From: Owenweeksia sp965229445
GTDB lineage: Bacteria > Bacteroidota > Bacteroidia > Flavobacteriales > Schleiferiaceae
Direction: 5' to 3'
Assembly (NCBI GenBank): GCA_965229445.1
Contig: OZ245876.1
Location: 3,410,001 to 3,474,000, forward strand
DNA length: 64,000 nucleotides
Made by a program: the position numbers and the translations under genes. Positions within the stretch are counted from its first letter, which is position 1, and every line of letters begins with the position of its first letter. The notes beneath the pieces were generated by a model. The model had not been told where the DNA came from. It ran no database searches and saw only the letters and a program-made list of their open reading frames with translations. This document shows, piece after piece, positions 25,763 to 35,189 of this stretch.

Positions 25763-26739
25763 TGAAAAAATACCTGTCCCTTCTGATCACAGCTCTAGTC
25801 ATAGCATCTTGTGGCCAGGAAGACGGCCAGCAAATTTTTTCTGATACCTTACCCTCGAGCAATGGTGGCACATTAGATATTTTAGTTGTTGCACCGGATG
25901 CGGTTTGGCAAGATCAGGCAGGAGAAATCTTACGCAAGTACATTACTGAGGCCCAATATGGACTGCCGCAACCCGAGCCCAAATTTACGGTGAGGCAGGT
26001 AAATCATAAGGAGTTTAATAGCCTATTGCATCGAACTCGAAACCTAATTATTCTGGATCTGGATTCTACGAAATTCCAGTCACAAGCCAACCTGTACGCC
26101 AAACCACAACTCGTATATAAGTTTACTGCTCCTAACCAAAATGAACTGGGAAAGCTCATTATAAAGCACCAGCATGAAATGGTGGAGGAACTGAGACAAA
26201 GTGAAATTGACCATTTGCAAAAACGTCTCTTATCTCAGCATCAACCGCAGCACAAAACAATGTTGGCTCATCATGTTTCCATGAAAATACCCTTAGACTA
26301 CGATCTGGAACAGAGCGCAGAAAAATTGCTGGTATTTTGGAAAAAAGGCCTTAAGTCTGACCAGGGGATCATGATCTATTTTGAACCCTTACAAACAAGT
26401 AGCGGCGTGCTGGGTGAAAGAATTATTCCTTTACGAGATAGTCTTACACAAATTCATTTCCAGGGAGAGAAGGAAGGATCCTATATGGTGGTTGAAGACA
26501 TTTTACCAGCCAAAATGATAAATCGGGAATTAGATAGTCAGTTTGCTTTTGAAACCCGGGGTTTGTGGCGCACCAAAGGTGATTTTATGGGCGGGGCATT
26601 TGTGAACTACACCATTTTTGATGAGAACAACAATCAGCGTATCATGCTGGATGGGTTTGTTTATGCTCCCGATCAAAGCAAACGCAATCTGCTCTTGGAA
26701 TTGGAGGCCATCTTACAAAGTATTGAGATCACTAACTAA
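25762..26739 (+). CDS. DUF4837-family lipoprotein
   Basis: 325 aa, with a short signal and lipobox IASC (Cys17), so it should be lipid-anchored. DUF4837 proteins are confined to Bacteroidota and lack a known function. The body starts LDILVVAPDAVWQ, with a helical middle part (about 140-180) rich in Lys, Gln and Glu. Coupling by a 1-bp overlap to the lytic transglycosylase gene suggests an envelope role. Its 3' end overlaps the convergent recO by 8 bp. Confidence 0.85.
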   Translation: MKKYLSLLITALVIASCGQEDGQQIFSDTLPSSNGGTLDILVVAPDAVWQDQAGEILRKYITEAQYGLPQPEPKFTVRQVNHKEFNSLLHRTRNLIILDLDSTKFQSQANLYAKPQLVYKFTAPNQNELGKLIIKHQHEMVEELRQSEIDHLQKRLLSQHQPQHKTMLAHHVSMKIPLDYDLEQSAEKLLVFWKKGLKSDQGIMIYFEPLQTSSGVLGERIIPLRDSLTQIHFQGEKEGSYMVVEDILPAKMINRELDSQFAFETRGLWRTKGDFMGGAFVNYTIFDENNNQRIMLDGFVYAPDQSKRNLLLELEAILQSIEITN

Positions 26740-27454
26740 GCACTTCCGATAAAACCTCGAGTGATTTGAGTTTGCCAAAGTCCTTTACATGCAAACGGTA
26801 GTATAAAATTAAATTTGACAGCACTTGCCTTCGCTCCTCAAGGCTAAATTTACTCGCCACACCAGGATTTTCCGAGATTTCATGAAGTGCCACCCATTGA
26901 GCAAAAGAAGTTCCGTGTAGAAATTGGGCATGCATCGGCTCATCACCCTCGAATACTCCATTGATCAGGTCAAAAAACCTGGCCTTTGCTTGAGGGGCCT
27001 CCGGCTGGAAGCCCAAAAACGTGGTGAGCTTGTAAAGAAACACCAGGTGATAAGAGCCCATGGCTTCTTGCAAATTGTCCAGTTCATAAACGGTATTTCT
27101 CAAAAACCTGTACAAGCCTGGGTTAGGCTCTTCCTCGTGTATAACATGTTGGAGGATTTCCGCAAACAGCATGGCCAGACCGCTCTTGATCGGATCATAA
27201 AACACTTCCTGAAGGGGATGGGGCACAGAAACTTCCTTAATTCTCTTCAATTCGCCTTTTGCCTTATCGTAAAATACAATTTGTAAAACGGAGAGAACCT
27301 GAATCATGGCTGGTCTTATTGCCCCCTTTTTGCTGTGAATACCACCGGCGATGAAAGAGATCAGTCCGTACTCTTCACTGTAGGTCCGAAGAATAACACT
27401 GTTGTCTCCGTACTTGACGGAACCTAACACTATCGCCTCCGTTTTTACCAACAT
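26732..27454 (-). CDS. recO: Recombination mediator RecO
   Basis: Loads RecA onto SSB-coated single-stranded DNA with RecR in gap repair. 240 aa, the family length. The N-terminal OB-fold starts with the typical VKTEAIVLGSVKYGDNSVIL and YSEEYGLISFIAGGIHSKKG; the rest is the helical RecO domain. The zinc-binding cysteines found in many RecO proteins are absent, as in other Bacteroidota members. The start abuts the stop of the PorZ-like gene (1-bp overlap), an order also known in other Bacteroidota. Confidence 0.93.
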   Translation of the reverse strand: MLVKTEAIVLGSVKYGDNSVILRTYSEEYGLISFIAGGIHSKKGAIRPAMIQVLSVLQIVFYDKAKGELKRIKEVSVPHPLQEVFYDPIKSGLAMLFAEILQHVIHEEEPNPGLYRFLRNTVYELDNLQEAMGSYHLVFLYKLTTFLGFQPEAPQAKARFFDLINGVFEGDEPMHAQFLHGTSFAQWVALHEISENPGVASKFSLEERRQVLSNLILYYRLHVKDFGKLKSLEVLSEVLS

Positions 27455-29757
27455 CAGTTCTGGATCAGAATCTTGGTAACCGTAGTCTGACTTCCCAGAT
27501 CATTGGTAACATAGGCCAGGTATACTCCAGAGCTAGCTCTTCTCCCATCAAAACTACGGCCATCCCAAACCGCCTGACCACCTTCTGCTACGGTTTCAAA
27601 AATGAGATTGCCCTCAATATCCGTAATCTTTACTTGTGCATTTGTCACCAATCCCCTAATCAGGATTGGACCATCATATCCGGGTTCCACCGGATTTGGA
27701 TATGCAAACACGTCTCGATGAGTTTCTACACCGGCGGTAGCGCTTCCCTGAAAGGACACGATTCCCTGATCGGTACCAAAATACACCATGCCCGTTACGT
27801 CATCTATCTCAATATCCAATACATTATTGCTGGGCAGCGGACTATTATCTGTGTTGAAGTTATAGATCTGTTCACGGGCGTTTTCAGAAGTATAAAACAC
27901 CCCTTGCGTAGCAGTAGCAAACCACTTTTTATTGCTGCCGTCAACCTCTATATCATTTATGCGTTCCGACCCGAGCACCCGCTCGCCATTGCCATCACCA
28001 TCCTCATCAATTACTATGATCTGCGCATCGTAATTGCGGTTGGGTTCAAAAATATTTTGTGGACTAAAAAGCACGGCCATTCCTTCATCAGTTCCAATCC
28101 AAATCTCACCGTCCAGATCCTCCGCAAATGCCAGGACCGTTTCGGTTGGAAGGTTGCCGTTTCCTTCTGTAGCTGTCAACCTTCTGGTTCTCAGAATACC
28201 TTCTTCAAAATAGGCCACCACGGCCCCACCCGTTCTGGTTTGCATCCAAATCTGGTCTTGTGAGGTGTAGAGAATATCTTTTATCGCGGTAGAGCTACTT
28301 GCTGCGGAACCCAGCGAATAAACCTCAATGCTCCCATCCGGTCTCATCACCCCTAATGGGGTATTGGTTAAACTATTGGTGAACCAGATATTACCCTCAA
28401 AGTCAGCAGAAAATCCACCAATTCTATGCTCTCCGGTGCTGGTGGGAGGTATTGGGCTGTTGCTGGAGTTAATTATCCTTACGAATTTATCATCCTGAAA
28501 TTCCAGAATTCCATTGCCATAAGAAGAGGCAAAGTAGTGATCGGGATCGGCCGGATCAGTGATATGAGCTACGATATCCTTATAGTCATTAAAATCTGTA
28601 GAGGGAATATTATTCCAGCTATACGCGGTGAGCGTAAAAAAACCATCATTGTTAAATTGAGGGGCCCACACATCATTAATTTCTCCCGGTGCTACATACA
28701 TCCGCTCTCCGTCATGAGTCATTTTAAGCACCTTTTGTGTTCGGGGTGAATTAGGTTTGTGATTAAAAATGAAAAAGCCATTCCCCGAGTCATAGCCCTG
28801 GTACAAACCATCACCATCTGCTACCCAAAAATTTCTGAATAAGGATCCGATGGCAGAAGCCTGACCGTTAAAAAAGGGATTGCCCGTACCGGCAGCCTGA
28901 ATATTAAATTCCAGCTCAAAGCCCGGTTTATAGGCCGTGGCACTAAATCCATTTCCCACGATCAAATACCCCTTATCTTCGCGCAAATCCAACACATTGC
29001 TCATAAAAAGAAGCTCGGTGGCATATACCCAGTCACCACCATCACGGTAAAAAACCGAATCCTGGTTGGGAGGCGTAGGTTTATTGACCACCAGCATATT
29101 GTCAAAGTAGGCAACATGATTTATGGGTTTTCCCACCCCGGTATTGCGCGTCCAGTTCTGAAAATCAATCAATTGATCCTGAACATTAGCTTCCAATAAT
29201 CCCTGGGAAGTTGCCGCATGTATGCTGTCGTCTGAAAATGTAAGACTCTCTACCGCTACCGGATCGCCATTTGAGCCAATAATGAATGTTTCCTGTACTA
29301 TTCGGCGATTGAGATCATATTCTACAATGCCGAAGTTGGTGCAGATATAGGCATAATCGCCGCGCGTTTGAATTTCATTGATGCGTTTTAGGCCACTATA
29401 ATTTCCGGAAAGTAGAATTTCCGGTGCATTGACCACTTCGGAACCAATGAGTAAATCCAGATTGCCGTTGCTGTATCCAATCAAGAGTATATCATACTTG
29501 TCTGACCAGGCCAGACTGGTAAGTCCAACGTCGCTGAGACCATTTATCTTCGATAATCTTTGTATGGTCTTCTCGATATTGTCGTAGATAAATAAACCCT
29601 GTTCCGTAGCACAATAAACCATGCGCTCGTGCTCTACCACATCCAAACCATCATTGTAGGGCAGGTGATCCAACCAAACGCCAATATCGGTAGAGGTTTG
29701 TGCCTCAATGTTTACGGAGCCGAGAGCAAGAAAGGCCAGGAAAAGTATGTTGCGCAT
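27454..29757 (-). CDS. PorZ-like type IX secretion protein (beta-propeller with sorting domain)
   Basis: 767 aa. The start is ATG at 29757 (signal peptide to NIEAQ); an earlier TTG at 29787 lies inside the promoter box. The body is two-component-sensor-type propeller blades (DKYDILLIGYSNGNLDLLIG, EDLDGEIWIGTDEGMAVLF, DVTGMVYFGTDQGIVSFQG), and the last ~80 residues form a type IX C-terminal domain (VFAYPNPVEPGYDG, DGRRASSGVYLAYV). This is the layout of P. gingivalis PorZ, which takes part in the attachment complex that anchors secreted cargo to surface A-LPS. Neighbouring recO supports it. A general propeller protein secreted by type IX is the alternative. Confidence 0.83.
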   Translation of the reverse strand: MRNILFLAFLALGSVNIEAQTSTDIGVWLDHLPYNDGLDVVEHERMVYCATEQGLFIYDNIEKTIQRLSKINGLSDVGLTSLAWSDKYDILLIGYSNGNLDLLIGSEVVNAPEILLSGNYSGLKRINEIQTRGDYAYICTNFGIVEYDLNRRIVQETFIIGSNGDPVAVESLTFSDDSIHAATSQGLLEANVQDQLIDFQNWTRNTGVGKPINHVAYFDNMLVVNKPTPPNQDSVFYRDGGDWVYATELLFMSNVLDLREDKGYLIVGNGFSATAYKPGFELEFNIQAAGTGNPFFNGQASAIGSLFRNFWVADGDGLYQGYDSGNGFFIFNHKPNSPRTQKVLKMTHDGERMYVAPGEINDVWAPQFNNDGFFTLTAYSWNNIPSTDFNDYKDIVAHITDPADPDHYFASSYGNGILEFQDDKFVRIINSSNSPIPPTSTGEHRIGGFSADFEGNIWFTNSLTNTPLGVMRPDGSIEVYSLGSAASSSTAIKDILYTSQDQIWMQTRTGGAVVAYFEEGILRTRRLTATEGNGNLPTETVLAFAEDLDGEIWIGTDEGMAVLFSPQNIFEPNRNYDAQIIVIDEDGDGNGERVLGSERINDIEVDGSNKKWFATATQGVFYTSENAREQIYNFNTDNSPLPSNNVLDIEIDDVTGMVYFGTDQGIVSFQGSATAGVETHRDVFAYPNPVEPGYDGPILIRGLVTNAQVKITDIEGNLIFETVAEGGQAVWDGRSFDGRRASSGVYLAYVTNDLGSQTTVTKILIQN

Positions 29758-29784
29758 TAATCTCAAATAAAATGTACCCACCTT

Positions 29785-29792
29785 CAAACGTA
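29785..29792 (-). promoter_or_regulatory. -7 box of the PorZ-like/recO operon
   Basis: On the minus strand TACGTTTG, an exact TAnnTTTG box, 27 bp before the ATG at 29757. A start near 29779 gives a leader of about 22 nt. It faces the ricT promoter at 29846. Confidence 0.5.
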
Positions 29793-29845
29793 TAATCCTT
29801 AATAAATGATATGAATGTAGGTCAGTCTTCGTTATTGTATATTGA

Positions 29846-29853
29846 TATCTTTG
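29846..29853 (+). promoter_or_regulatory. -7 box of the ricT-gldH-PBP1A operon
   Basis: TATCTTTG, an exact TAnnTTTG box, 45 bp before the ATG at 29899. It lies 54 bp from the opposing box at 29785-29792, so the two operons share one control region. Confidence 0.5.
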
Positions 29854-29898
29854 TTCAAATCCTTAAGTAAGGATCGCACAAAAATAAGCATACAGGAC

Positions 29899-31050
29899 AT
29901 GGGATGTACTGATTGTACTAGCACAGGTCTTCCCAAGGGATGTAAGAACAATGGTGCGTGTGGTGTAAACGGTTGTAATAAGAGGAGCGTATTTGACTGG
30001 TTGGCCAATATGGACCAACCTTCAGATCAGAAATTTGATATTCTGGAAGTGCGCTTTAAGAACGGTAGGAAAGATTTTTACCGCAATACAAAAGGGCTGG
30101 CCTTGCAGATTAACGATGCTGTGGCGGTCGAAGGCTCTCCCGGACATGATATTGGAACAGTGTCAATGTCTGGTCAGTTGGTAAAATTACAAATGAGGCA
30201 GAAGGGGGTTAGTCCCAAGAGTGAGGGTATTCTAAAGATTTTTCGCAAAGCCACACAGCGCGATATTGACATCTGGCATAAGACCCGAAATAAGGAATGG
30301 GAGACCATGATTCGCTCTCGCAAAATTATCCAGCAGCTAAATCTGGAAATGAAATTGAGCGATGTTGAATATCAGGGAGATGGTCACAAAGCCACCTTCT
30401 ACTATACGGCAGAAGGCAGAGTTGACTTCCGTGAGCTGATCAAAAAATTAGCCGCAGAATTTCGCATTCGCGTAGAAATGAAGCAGATAGGGTCTCGGCA
30501 AGAAGCAGCCCGTGTAGGCGGTATCGGTTCTTGCGGGCGAGAGCTGTGTTGTTCTACCTGGCTTTCAGACTTTCGCTCCGTAAATACGGCTGCCGCCCGA
30601 TATCAACAATTGGCGCTTAATCCGCAAAAATTAGCTGGTCAATGTGGCAAGTTAAAATGCTGTCTCAACTTTGAGCTTGACTCCTATATTGAAGCACTCA
30701 AGAAATTCCCCAAGACCGATACTGTTCTCAGGACCCGGAAGGGTGAAGCGGTCTATATGAAGATGGATATATTCAAAGCTACCATGTGGTTCGGTTATAA
30801 GGATCACGCTGTAGAATGGATTCCCCTGGCAGTAGAAAATGTCAACGAGATTATCAAATTGAATGAGGGCGGAAAGTTGCCGGAATCATTAGAGGAATTT
30901 GGCTTGATAGAAAGCAGTATTAACCAGGAATTTGAAGTTGGCGCAGATCAGGATAATATTAATCGATTTGACGACAAATTAAAATCAAAGCGACGTTCTA
31001 AACGCAGAAAACCACGGTCAAAAAATGCGAAGAAGAGTAGGAAACCATAG
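29899..31050 (+). CDS. ricT: RicT (YaaT/PSP1 family) iron-sulfur regulatory subunit
   Basis: 383 aa. ATG at 29899 is chosen because the protein then starts with the Cys-rich segment MGCTDCTSTG and the promoter box lies just upstream of it. Cysteines at about 3, 6, 15, 21 and 26, then the PSP1 domain (about 50-290) with IGSCGRELCCSTWL and CGKLKCCLNFE; these could bind an Fe-S cluster as in Bacillus RicT, part of the complex that promotes RNase Y maturation. In Bacteroidota the partner RicA/RicF genes and RNase Y connection are not established. A basic tail (KRRSKRRKPRSKNAKKSRK) ends the protein and could bind RNA. It overlaps gldH by 26 bp. Confidence 0.88.
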   Translation: MGCTDCTSTGLPKGCKNNGACGVNGCNKRSVFDWLANMDQPSDQKFDILEVRFKNGRKDFYRNTKGLALQINDAVAVEGSPGHDIGTVSMSGQLVKLQMRQKGVSPKSEGILKIFRKATQRDIDIWHKTRNKEWETMIRSRKIIQQLNLEMKLSDVEYQGDGHKATFYYTAEGRVDFRELIKKLAAEFRIRVEMKQIGSRQEAARVGGIGSCGRELCCSTWLSDFRSVNTAAARYQQLALNPQKLAGQCGKLKCCLNFELDSYIEALKKFPKTDTVLRTRKGEAVYMKMDIFKATMWFGYKDHAVEWIPLAVENVNEIIKLNEGGKLPESLEEFGLIESSINQEFEVGADQDNINRFDDKLKSKRRSKRRKPRSKNAKKSRKP

Positions 31051-31531
31051 GCGCTTATGCCTGACTTTACTGAGCCTGATGATGATCCTTGTAAGTTCCT
31101 GCGGGCGTGAGGCTGTGTACGAAGAGCATCATGATATTCCAGAGGCCGGCTGGAATAAGGACAGTGCTGTGAGCTTCGCAGTAGAGATTTTGGATACCAC
31201 CGCGAGTTATGAAGTTTACCTCTATTTGCGCAACAACCATGCTTATCCATACCGTAACATCTACTTCTTTCGCAGTGTAGACTCTGAAAGGGGAACGGAG
31301 TTTGCCGATACGGCAGAGTATACCATGGCGGATCCCTACGGAAAGTGGTTGGGAAAAGGTGCCGGATCCATCAAGACTCACGAGTGGCCATTTCGCACTT
31401 CGAGAGTACAATTTAATCAATCCGGAACCTATATCTTTAATATTCAGCATGCCATGCGTACGGATCAACTATTGGGATTGGAGAGTGTGGGCCTGGGTGT
31501 GTATAAAGCAGAAAATACGGAAGAGAAATAA
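31025..31531 (+). CDS. gldH: Gliding-motility lipoprotein GldH
   Basis: A 168-aa lipoprotein (lipobox LVSSC, Cys26) of the GldH family, needed for gliding motility in Flavobacterium johnsoniae. The family features EVYLYLRNNHAYPYRNIYFF and YTMADPYGKWLGKGAGSI are intact. It is found in many non-gliding Bacteroidota too, so it does not prove motility here; gldK, L, M and N are not in the window. It overlaps ricT by 26 bp and PBP1A by 1 bp, the usual ricT-gldH-ponA order. Confidence 0.92.
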   Translation: MRRRVGNHRRLCLTLLSLMMILVSSCGREAVYEEHHDIPEAGWNKDSAVSFAVEILDTTASYEVYLYLRNNHAYPYRNIYFFRSVDSERGTEFADTAEYTMADPYGKWLGKGAGSIKTHEWPFRTSRVQFNQSGTYIFNIQHAMRTDQLLGLESVGLGVYKAENTEEK

Positions 31532-33822
31532 TGGCTAAGAAAAAGCAGGCTATTGGATACAGTAGATATCTGAAAGTAATTTGGGGACTGGCTGGTTTAA
31601 TGGTGCTGGTGGTGATCTTATGCGTGGGCTTAGCGGCAGCTGGGGCATTTGGCAAACTCCCTCCCATTGAGTTGCTGGAGAATCCGCGCAGTAAACTGGC
31701 TAGTGAGATTATCACATCAGACGGCAAAATCCTGGGCAAATTCTATCAGGAGAACCGAACCCACACAGAATACAAAGACCTTTCGCCACACCTGGTGAAT
31801 GCGTTGGTCGCCACAGAAGATGAACGTTTCCATCAACACAGCGGCGTGGATTTCAAAGCCCTGGCCCGGGCGGTAGTAAATCTAGGCAGTGATGGGGGTG
31901 GGAGCACCATTACCCAGCAGCTGGCCAAACAACTTTTCCACAAACCGGCCAGAACCATTCCTGAACGGATCAAGCAAAAATTTAAGGAATGGGTTATTGC
32001 TGCCCGCCTGGAAAGACTTTACACTAAGGAGGACATTATTGCGATGTACTTTAATCAGTTTGACTTTCTGTACCAGGCTGTCGGTATTAATTCCGCGGCT
32101 AAGATCTATTTCAATTCCAGTCCGGATAGCTTAAGCATTGAACAATCGGCAATCCTGGTGGGAATGGCTAAAAACCCATCTCTATATAATCCTATGCGAG
32201 ATTCCGTGCTCATGAAGCAACGGAGAAACACGGTGTATTATCAAATGTTACGCAATGACATGATCACGCGAGAACAATTTGACACCCTTAAATTAAGGCC
32301 TTTGAGCATTGATTTCACGAGAGAAAGTCATCTGGAAGGCTTGGCTCCATACTTTAGAGAATACTTGAGAAAGTACATGTCTGATTGGATTAAAAAAAGA
32401 AAGGAAGAAACGGGTGAGGAGTACAGCTTATACACTGATGGTCTGAAGATATACACCACTATTGATTCTCGCATGCAAACTTATGCTGAAGAAGCCATGA
32501 GAGAGCATATGAGCAATTTGCAGCGCGTATTCTTCCTCAAAGAAAAAAATAGGAAGCAGGCACCTTTTCACAACCTGAGTAAGGATCAGATAGAGGGAAT
32601 TCTAAAGCAGGCCATGAAAAGAACTCCACGCTACAGGTCATTACAAAAAGCTGGTGTTTCCATGGATTCGATTAATCTCGTGTTTAACACCCCCAGGCCC
32701 ATGAGCATATTTTCATGGGAAGGGGATATTGACACTGTCCTAAGTCCGATGGATTCCATCCGCTACTACAAACATTTCTATCAAAGTGGATTAATTTCGG
32801 TGGAGCCTCAAACGGGTTTTGTAAAAGCCTGGGTAGGTGGCATAGACTTCAAACACTTCAAGTACGATCATGTAAAACAAGGGAGGCGTCAGGTGGGTTC
32901 TACCTTTAAACCCTTTGTTTATGCTACGGCCATCAAACAAAAGCGATACTCACCTTGTATGCAGGTCCCCAATGTTAAAACTTGTATTGAAAAGGGTCAA
33001 TATGGCCTGTTGGAAGATTGGTGTCCTAAAAACTCAACGGATGAGTATGGTGGCGTTTTTACTCTAAAGCGAGCGTTGGCAAAAAGTATCAATACCGTAA
33101 CCACCTATCTCATGAAAGAGGTGGGTCCGGATCCGGTAATCCGCATGTGTAAGGAAATGGGCATTGAGGCGGAAATTCCCAGCCAACCCTCCATCGCTCT
33201 GGGAACCGTTGATTTATCGATTTATGAGATGGCCGGTTCTTATACGGCATTGGCCAACAAAGGGGTTTATACACAGCCTATCATGATCACTCGCATTGAA
33301 ACCAAAGATGGGGTGGTATTGGAAGACTTTACCCCTCGCACCAATGAAGTGATGAGTGAGCAAGATGCCTATATCATTTTAGACTTAATGAAAGGGGTGA
33401 CTATGGGAGGAAGTGGCATTCGTCTCCGGACTACCGGAGCCTGGTATCCGAATGATGTGGTGACCGGATATCCTTACGATTTCCAGAATCCTATCGCCGG
33501 TAAAACGGGCACTACCCAAAACCAAAGTGATGGTTGGTTTATTGGCATGGTGCCCAACCTCATCACCGGAGTATGGGGAGGATGTGAGGATCGTTCCGCA
33601 CATTTTGGCAGTATCACTTTTGGTCAGGGAGCAACCGTTTCACTACCAGTGTGGGCACTTTTTATGAAGAAGTGTTATGCCGATCCTCAACTAAATATCA
33701 GTACCTCTGATTTTATGAAGCCCGATCAGGCCTTGGATGTAGAATTGGATTGTGATAAATACCAGGGATCAGGCAATACAGAATTTGAGGAAGACAATAT
33801 TCCCGATCAATTCGAGCTTTAA
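31531..33822 (+). CDS. Penicillin-binding protein 1A (class A, transglycosylase/transpeptidase)
   Basis: Polymerises lipid II glycan strands and cross-links their peptides. 763 aa: cytoplasmic tail, single TM (about 17-42), GT51 transglycosylase domain (about 60-250) with catalytic Glu in VATEDERFHQHSGVD and GGGSTITQQLAKQLF, a linker (about 330-420), then the transpeptidase with the active-site Ser in QVGSTFKPF, SIN (LAKSINTV) and KTGTT. All catalytic motifs are present. Third in the ricT-gldH operon, starting inside the gldH stop codon. Gene symbols differ between genomes (mrcA, ponA), so none is given. Confidence 0.95.
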   Translation: MAKKKQAIGYSRYLKVIWGLAGLMVLVVILCVGLAAAGAFGKLPPIELLENPRSKLASEIITSDGKILGKFYQENRTHTEYKDLSPHLVNALVATEDERFHQHSGVDFKALARAVVNLGSDGGGSTITQQLAKQLFHKPARTIPERIKQKFKEWVIAARLERLYTKEDIIAMYFNQFDFLYQAVGINSAAKIYFNSSPDSLSIEQSAILVGMAKNPSLYNPMRDSVLMKQRRNTVYYQMLRNDMITREQFDTLKLRPLSIDFTRESHLEGLAPYFREYLRKYMSDWIKKRKEETGEEYSLYTDGLKIYTTIDSRMQTYAEEAMREHMSNLQRVFFLKEKNRKQAPFHNLSKDQIEGILKQAMKRTPRYRSLQKAGVSMDSINLVFNTPRPMSIFSWEGDIDTVLSPMDSIRYYKHFYQSGLISVEPQTGFVKAWVGGIDFKHFKYDHVKQGRRQVGSTFKPFVYATAIKQKRYSPCMQVPNVKTCIEKGQYGLLEDWCPKNSTDEYGGVFTLKRALAKSINTVTTYLMKEVGPDPVIRMCKEMGIEAEIPSQPSIALGTVDLSIYEMAGSYTALANKGVYTQPIMITRIETKDGVVLEDFTPRTNEVMSEQDAYIILDLMKGVTMGGSGIRLRTTGAWYPNDVVTGYPYDFQNPIAGKTGTTQNQSDGWFIGMVPNLITGVWGGCEDRSAHFGSITFGQGATVSLPVWALFMKKCYADPQLNISTSDFMKPDQALDVELDCDKYQGSGNTEFEEDNIPDQFEL

Positions 33823-33882
33823 GCCCTTCTGCTCTTGAGGCGATTTCCATAACTTGCTAGCATAATTCTGAAGAACGATTCC

Positions 33883-34581
33883 ATGATTAGAAAGACCGTT
33901 GGTAATGCCCGCGAAGCGGTGGCAGGATTGGCAGACAATATGACTTTAATGCTGGGGGGCTTTGGCCTGTCGGGCATTCCGGAAAATGCCATTGCCGCCA
34001 TACGTGAAACCGGTGCAAAAGGCTTAACCTGTATTAGCAATAATGCAGGGGTGGATGATTTCGGCCTGGGACTACTCTTACAAACGAGACAAGTTAAAAA
34101 GATGATCTCGTCCTATGTTGGTGAGAATGATCTATTTGAATCACTGATGCTTAGCGGTGAATTGGAAGTTGATCTCATACCCCAGGGCACATTAGCCGAA
34201 CGATGTCGTGCTGCCGGAGCCGGCATACCGGCGTTTTTTACGCCTGCCGGATATGGAACGGAAGTAGCAGAAGGAAAAGAGGTGCGGGAGTTTAACGGTA
34301 AACCCCATATTCTCGAACGTGCCTTTCACGCAGATTTTGCTTTTGTTAAAGCCTGGAAGGGAGATGAAGCAGGCAATCTTATATTTAAAGGAACCGCGCG
34401 TAATTTCAATCCGCTTATGGCCATGGCTGGAAAAATTACCGTTGCCGAAGTAGAAGAATTAGTGCCGGCCGGCGAACTTGATCCAAACCAAATACACACA
34501 CCGGGCATTTTTGTTCAGCGCATCTTTCAGGGTGAGAAATTTGAGAAACGCATTGAGCAGAGAACGGTGAGGGAGAAGTAA
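33883..34581 (+). CDS. scoA: 3-oxoacid (succinyl/acetoacetyl) CoA-transferase, subunit A
   Basis: Moves CoA between succinyl-CoA and acetoacetate or a related 3-oxoacid, with subunit B. 232 aa with the family motif GGFGLSGIPENAI near the N-terminus and ISNNAGVDDFGLGLLL after it. The partner scoB is 623 bp downstream on the same strand; normally the two are adjacent. Here an unrelated S23 gene lies between them. Genuine A/B status is clear; the exact acceptor acid is not. Confidence 0.93.
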   Translation: MIRKTVGNAREAVAGLADNMTLMLGGFGLSGIPENAIAAIRETGAKGLTCISNNAGVDDFGLGLLLQTRQVKKMISSYVGENDLFESLMLSGELEVDLIPQGTLAERCRAAGAGIPAFFTPAGYGTEVAEGKEVREFNGKPHILERAFHADFAFVKAWKGDEAGNLIFKGTARNFNPLMAMAGKITVAEVEELVPAGELDPNQIHTPGIFVQRIFQGEKFEKRIEQRTVREK

Positions 34582-34591
34582 GGAAATGTTA

Positions 34592-34618
34592 GGTGACCGA
34601 TGTCCGATGACCGGTGAA
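34592..34618. repeat. Left heptamer array flanking the S23 gene
   Basis: Contains three direct heptamers of the form WCCGRTG (accgatg, tccgatg, accggtg). Its first 18 bp (34592-34609) are inverted with 16 of 18 matches at 35146-35163 on the other side of the small gene. Confidence 0.6.
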
Positions 34619-34779
34619 GAGTATTGAGGAAAGTTAAGGTACCATTATCCCGATTAAGATAATTAGACTTGGAATAAAATCTACCAGGAATCCACGTATT
34701 GGCTGATGAATTTTGAATCATAGGCCATTTGGCATTAAGAAATATAAACACACGTCTTTTGAGGATAAACCTTTAAGAC

Positions 34780-35133
34780 ATGAATAAATTTAAATTTGAG
34801 AAGCTTGAGGTGTGGAACCTATCCATGGAATTGGCAGAGCGTATCGTGGAAGATTTGGTAAGTTTTCCCGAACGTGAGAAATTCAATATTTCGTCACAAA
34901 TGCAGAGAGCAGTTGATTCAATTGCTTTAAACATTGCTGAAGGAAGTATTGGTCAATCAAACCCAGAGTTCAAACGCTTTTTGTCGTATTCAATAAGATC
35001 CACTGCAGAGACGGCGACTTGTCTTATAAAAGCGGTAAGAAGAGAATACATATCAATCGAAACATTTGAAAAACGCTATTCTTCATGCTATGAAATTATT
35101 AATAAATTGATCGCACTCAAAAGAAGTATATAA
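34780..35133 (+). CDS. Four-helix-bundle protein, S23/IVS family
   Basis: 117 aa, matching the S23/IVS family throughout: FEKLEVWNLSMELAERIV, then ISSQMQRAVDSIALNIAEG and RSTAETATCLIKAV. The family was first found in 23S rRNA intervening sequences and forms pentamers; related proteins (Avd) serve diversity-generating retroelements. Function is uncertain for stand-alone members. There is no rRNA gene here and no reverse transcriptase or variable repeat in the window. The gene interrupts the scoA-scoB pair, with short inverted heptamer arrays on each side, as if inserted. I saw no promoter box upstream, and base composition is visibly richer in A+T than the flanking sco genes. Confidence 0.88.
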   Translation: MNKFKFEKLEVWNLSMELAERIVEDLVSFPEREKFNISSQMQRAVDSIALNIAEGSIGQSNPEFKRFLSYSIRSTAETATCLIKAVRREYISIETFEKRYSSCYEIINKLIALKRSI

Positions 35134-35142
35134 ATTGAGTAA

Positions 35143-35189
35143 GTACATCGGTCATCCGTCACCATACATCCTTCCCCCGTCATACATCC
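35143..35189. repeat. Right heptamer array and 18-bp-period repeat flanking the S23 gene
   Basis: Bases 35146-35163 read in reverse match the left array in 16 of 18 positions. Directly after, catacatcc occurs at 35163-35171 and again at 35181-35189 (period 18). The stretch ends 16 bp before the scoB start codon. Confidence 0.6.

Noticed and set aside
31025..31531. gldH as proof of gliding motility
   Set aside because: gldH occurs in many non-gliding Bacteroidota and no other gld or spr genes are in the window.
34780..35133. S23 gene as a sign of a 23S rRNA intervening sequence or of a diversity-generating retroelement
   Set aside because: No rRNA sequence, reverse transcriptase or variable repeat was seen anywhere in the window.
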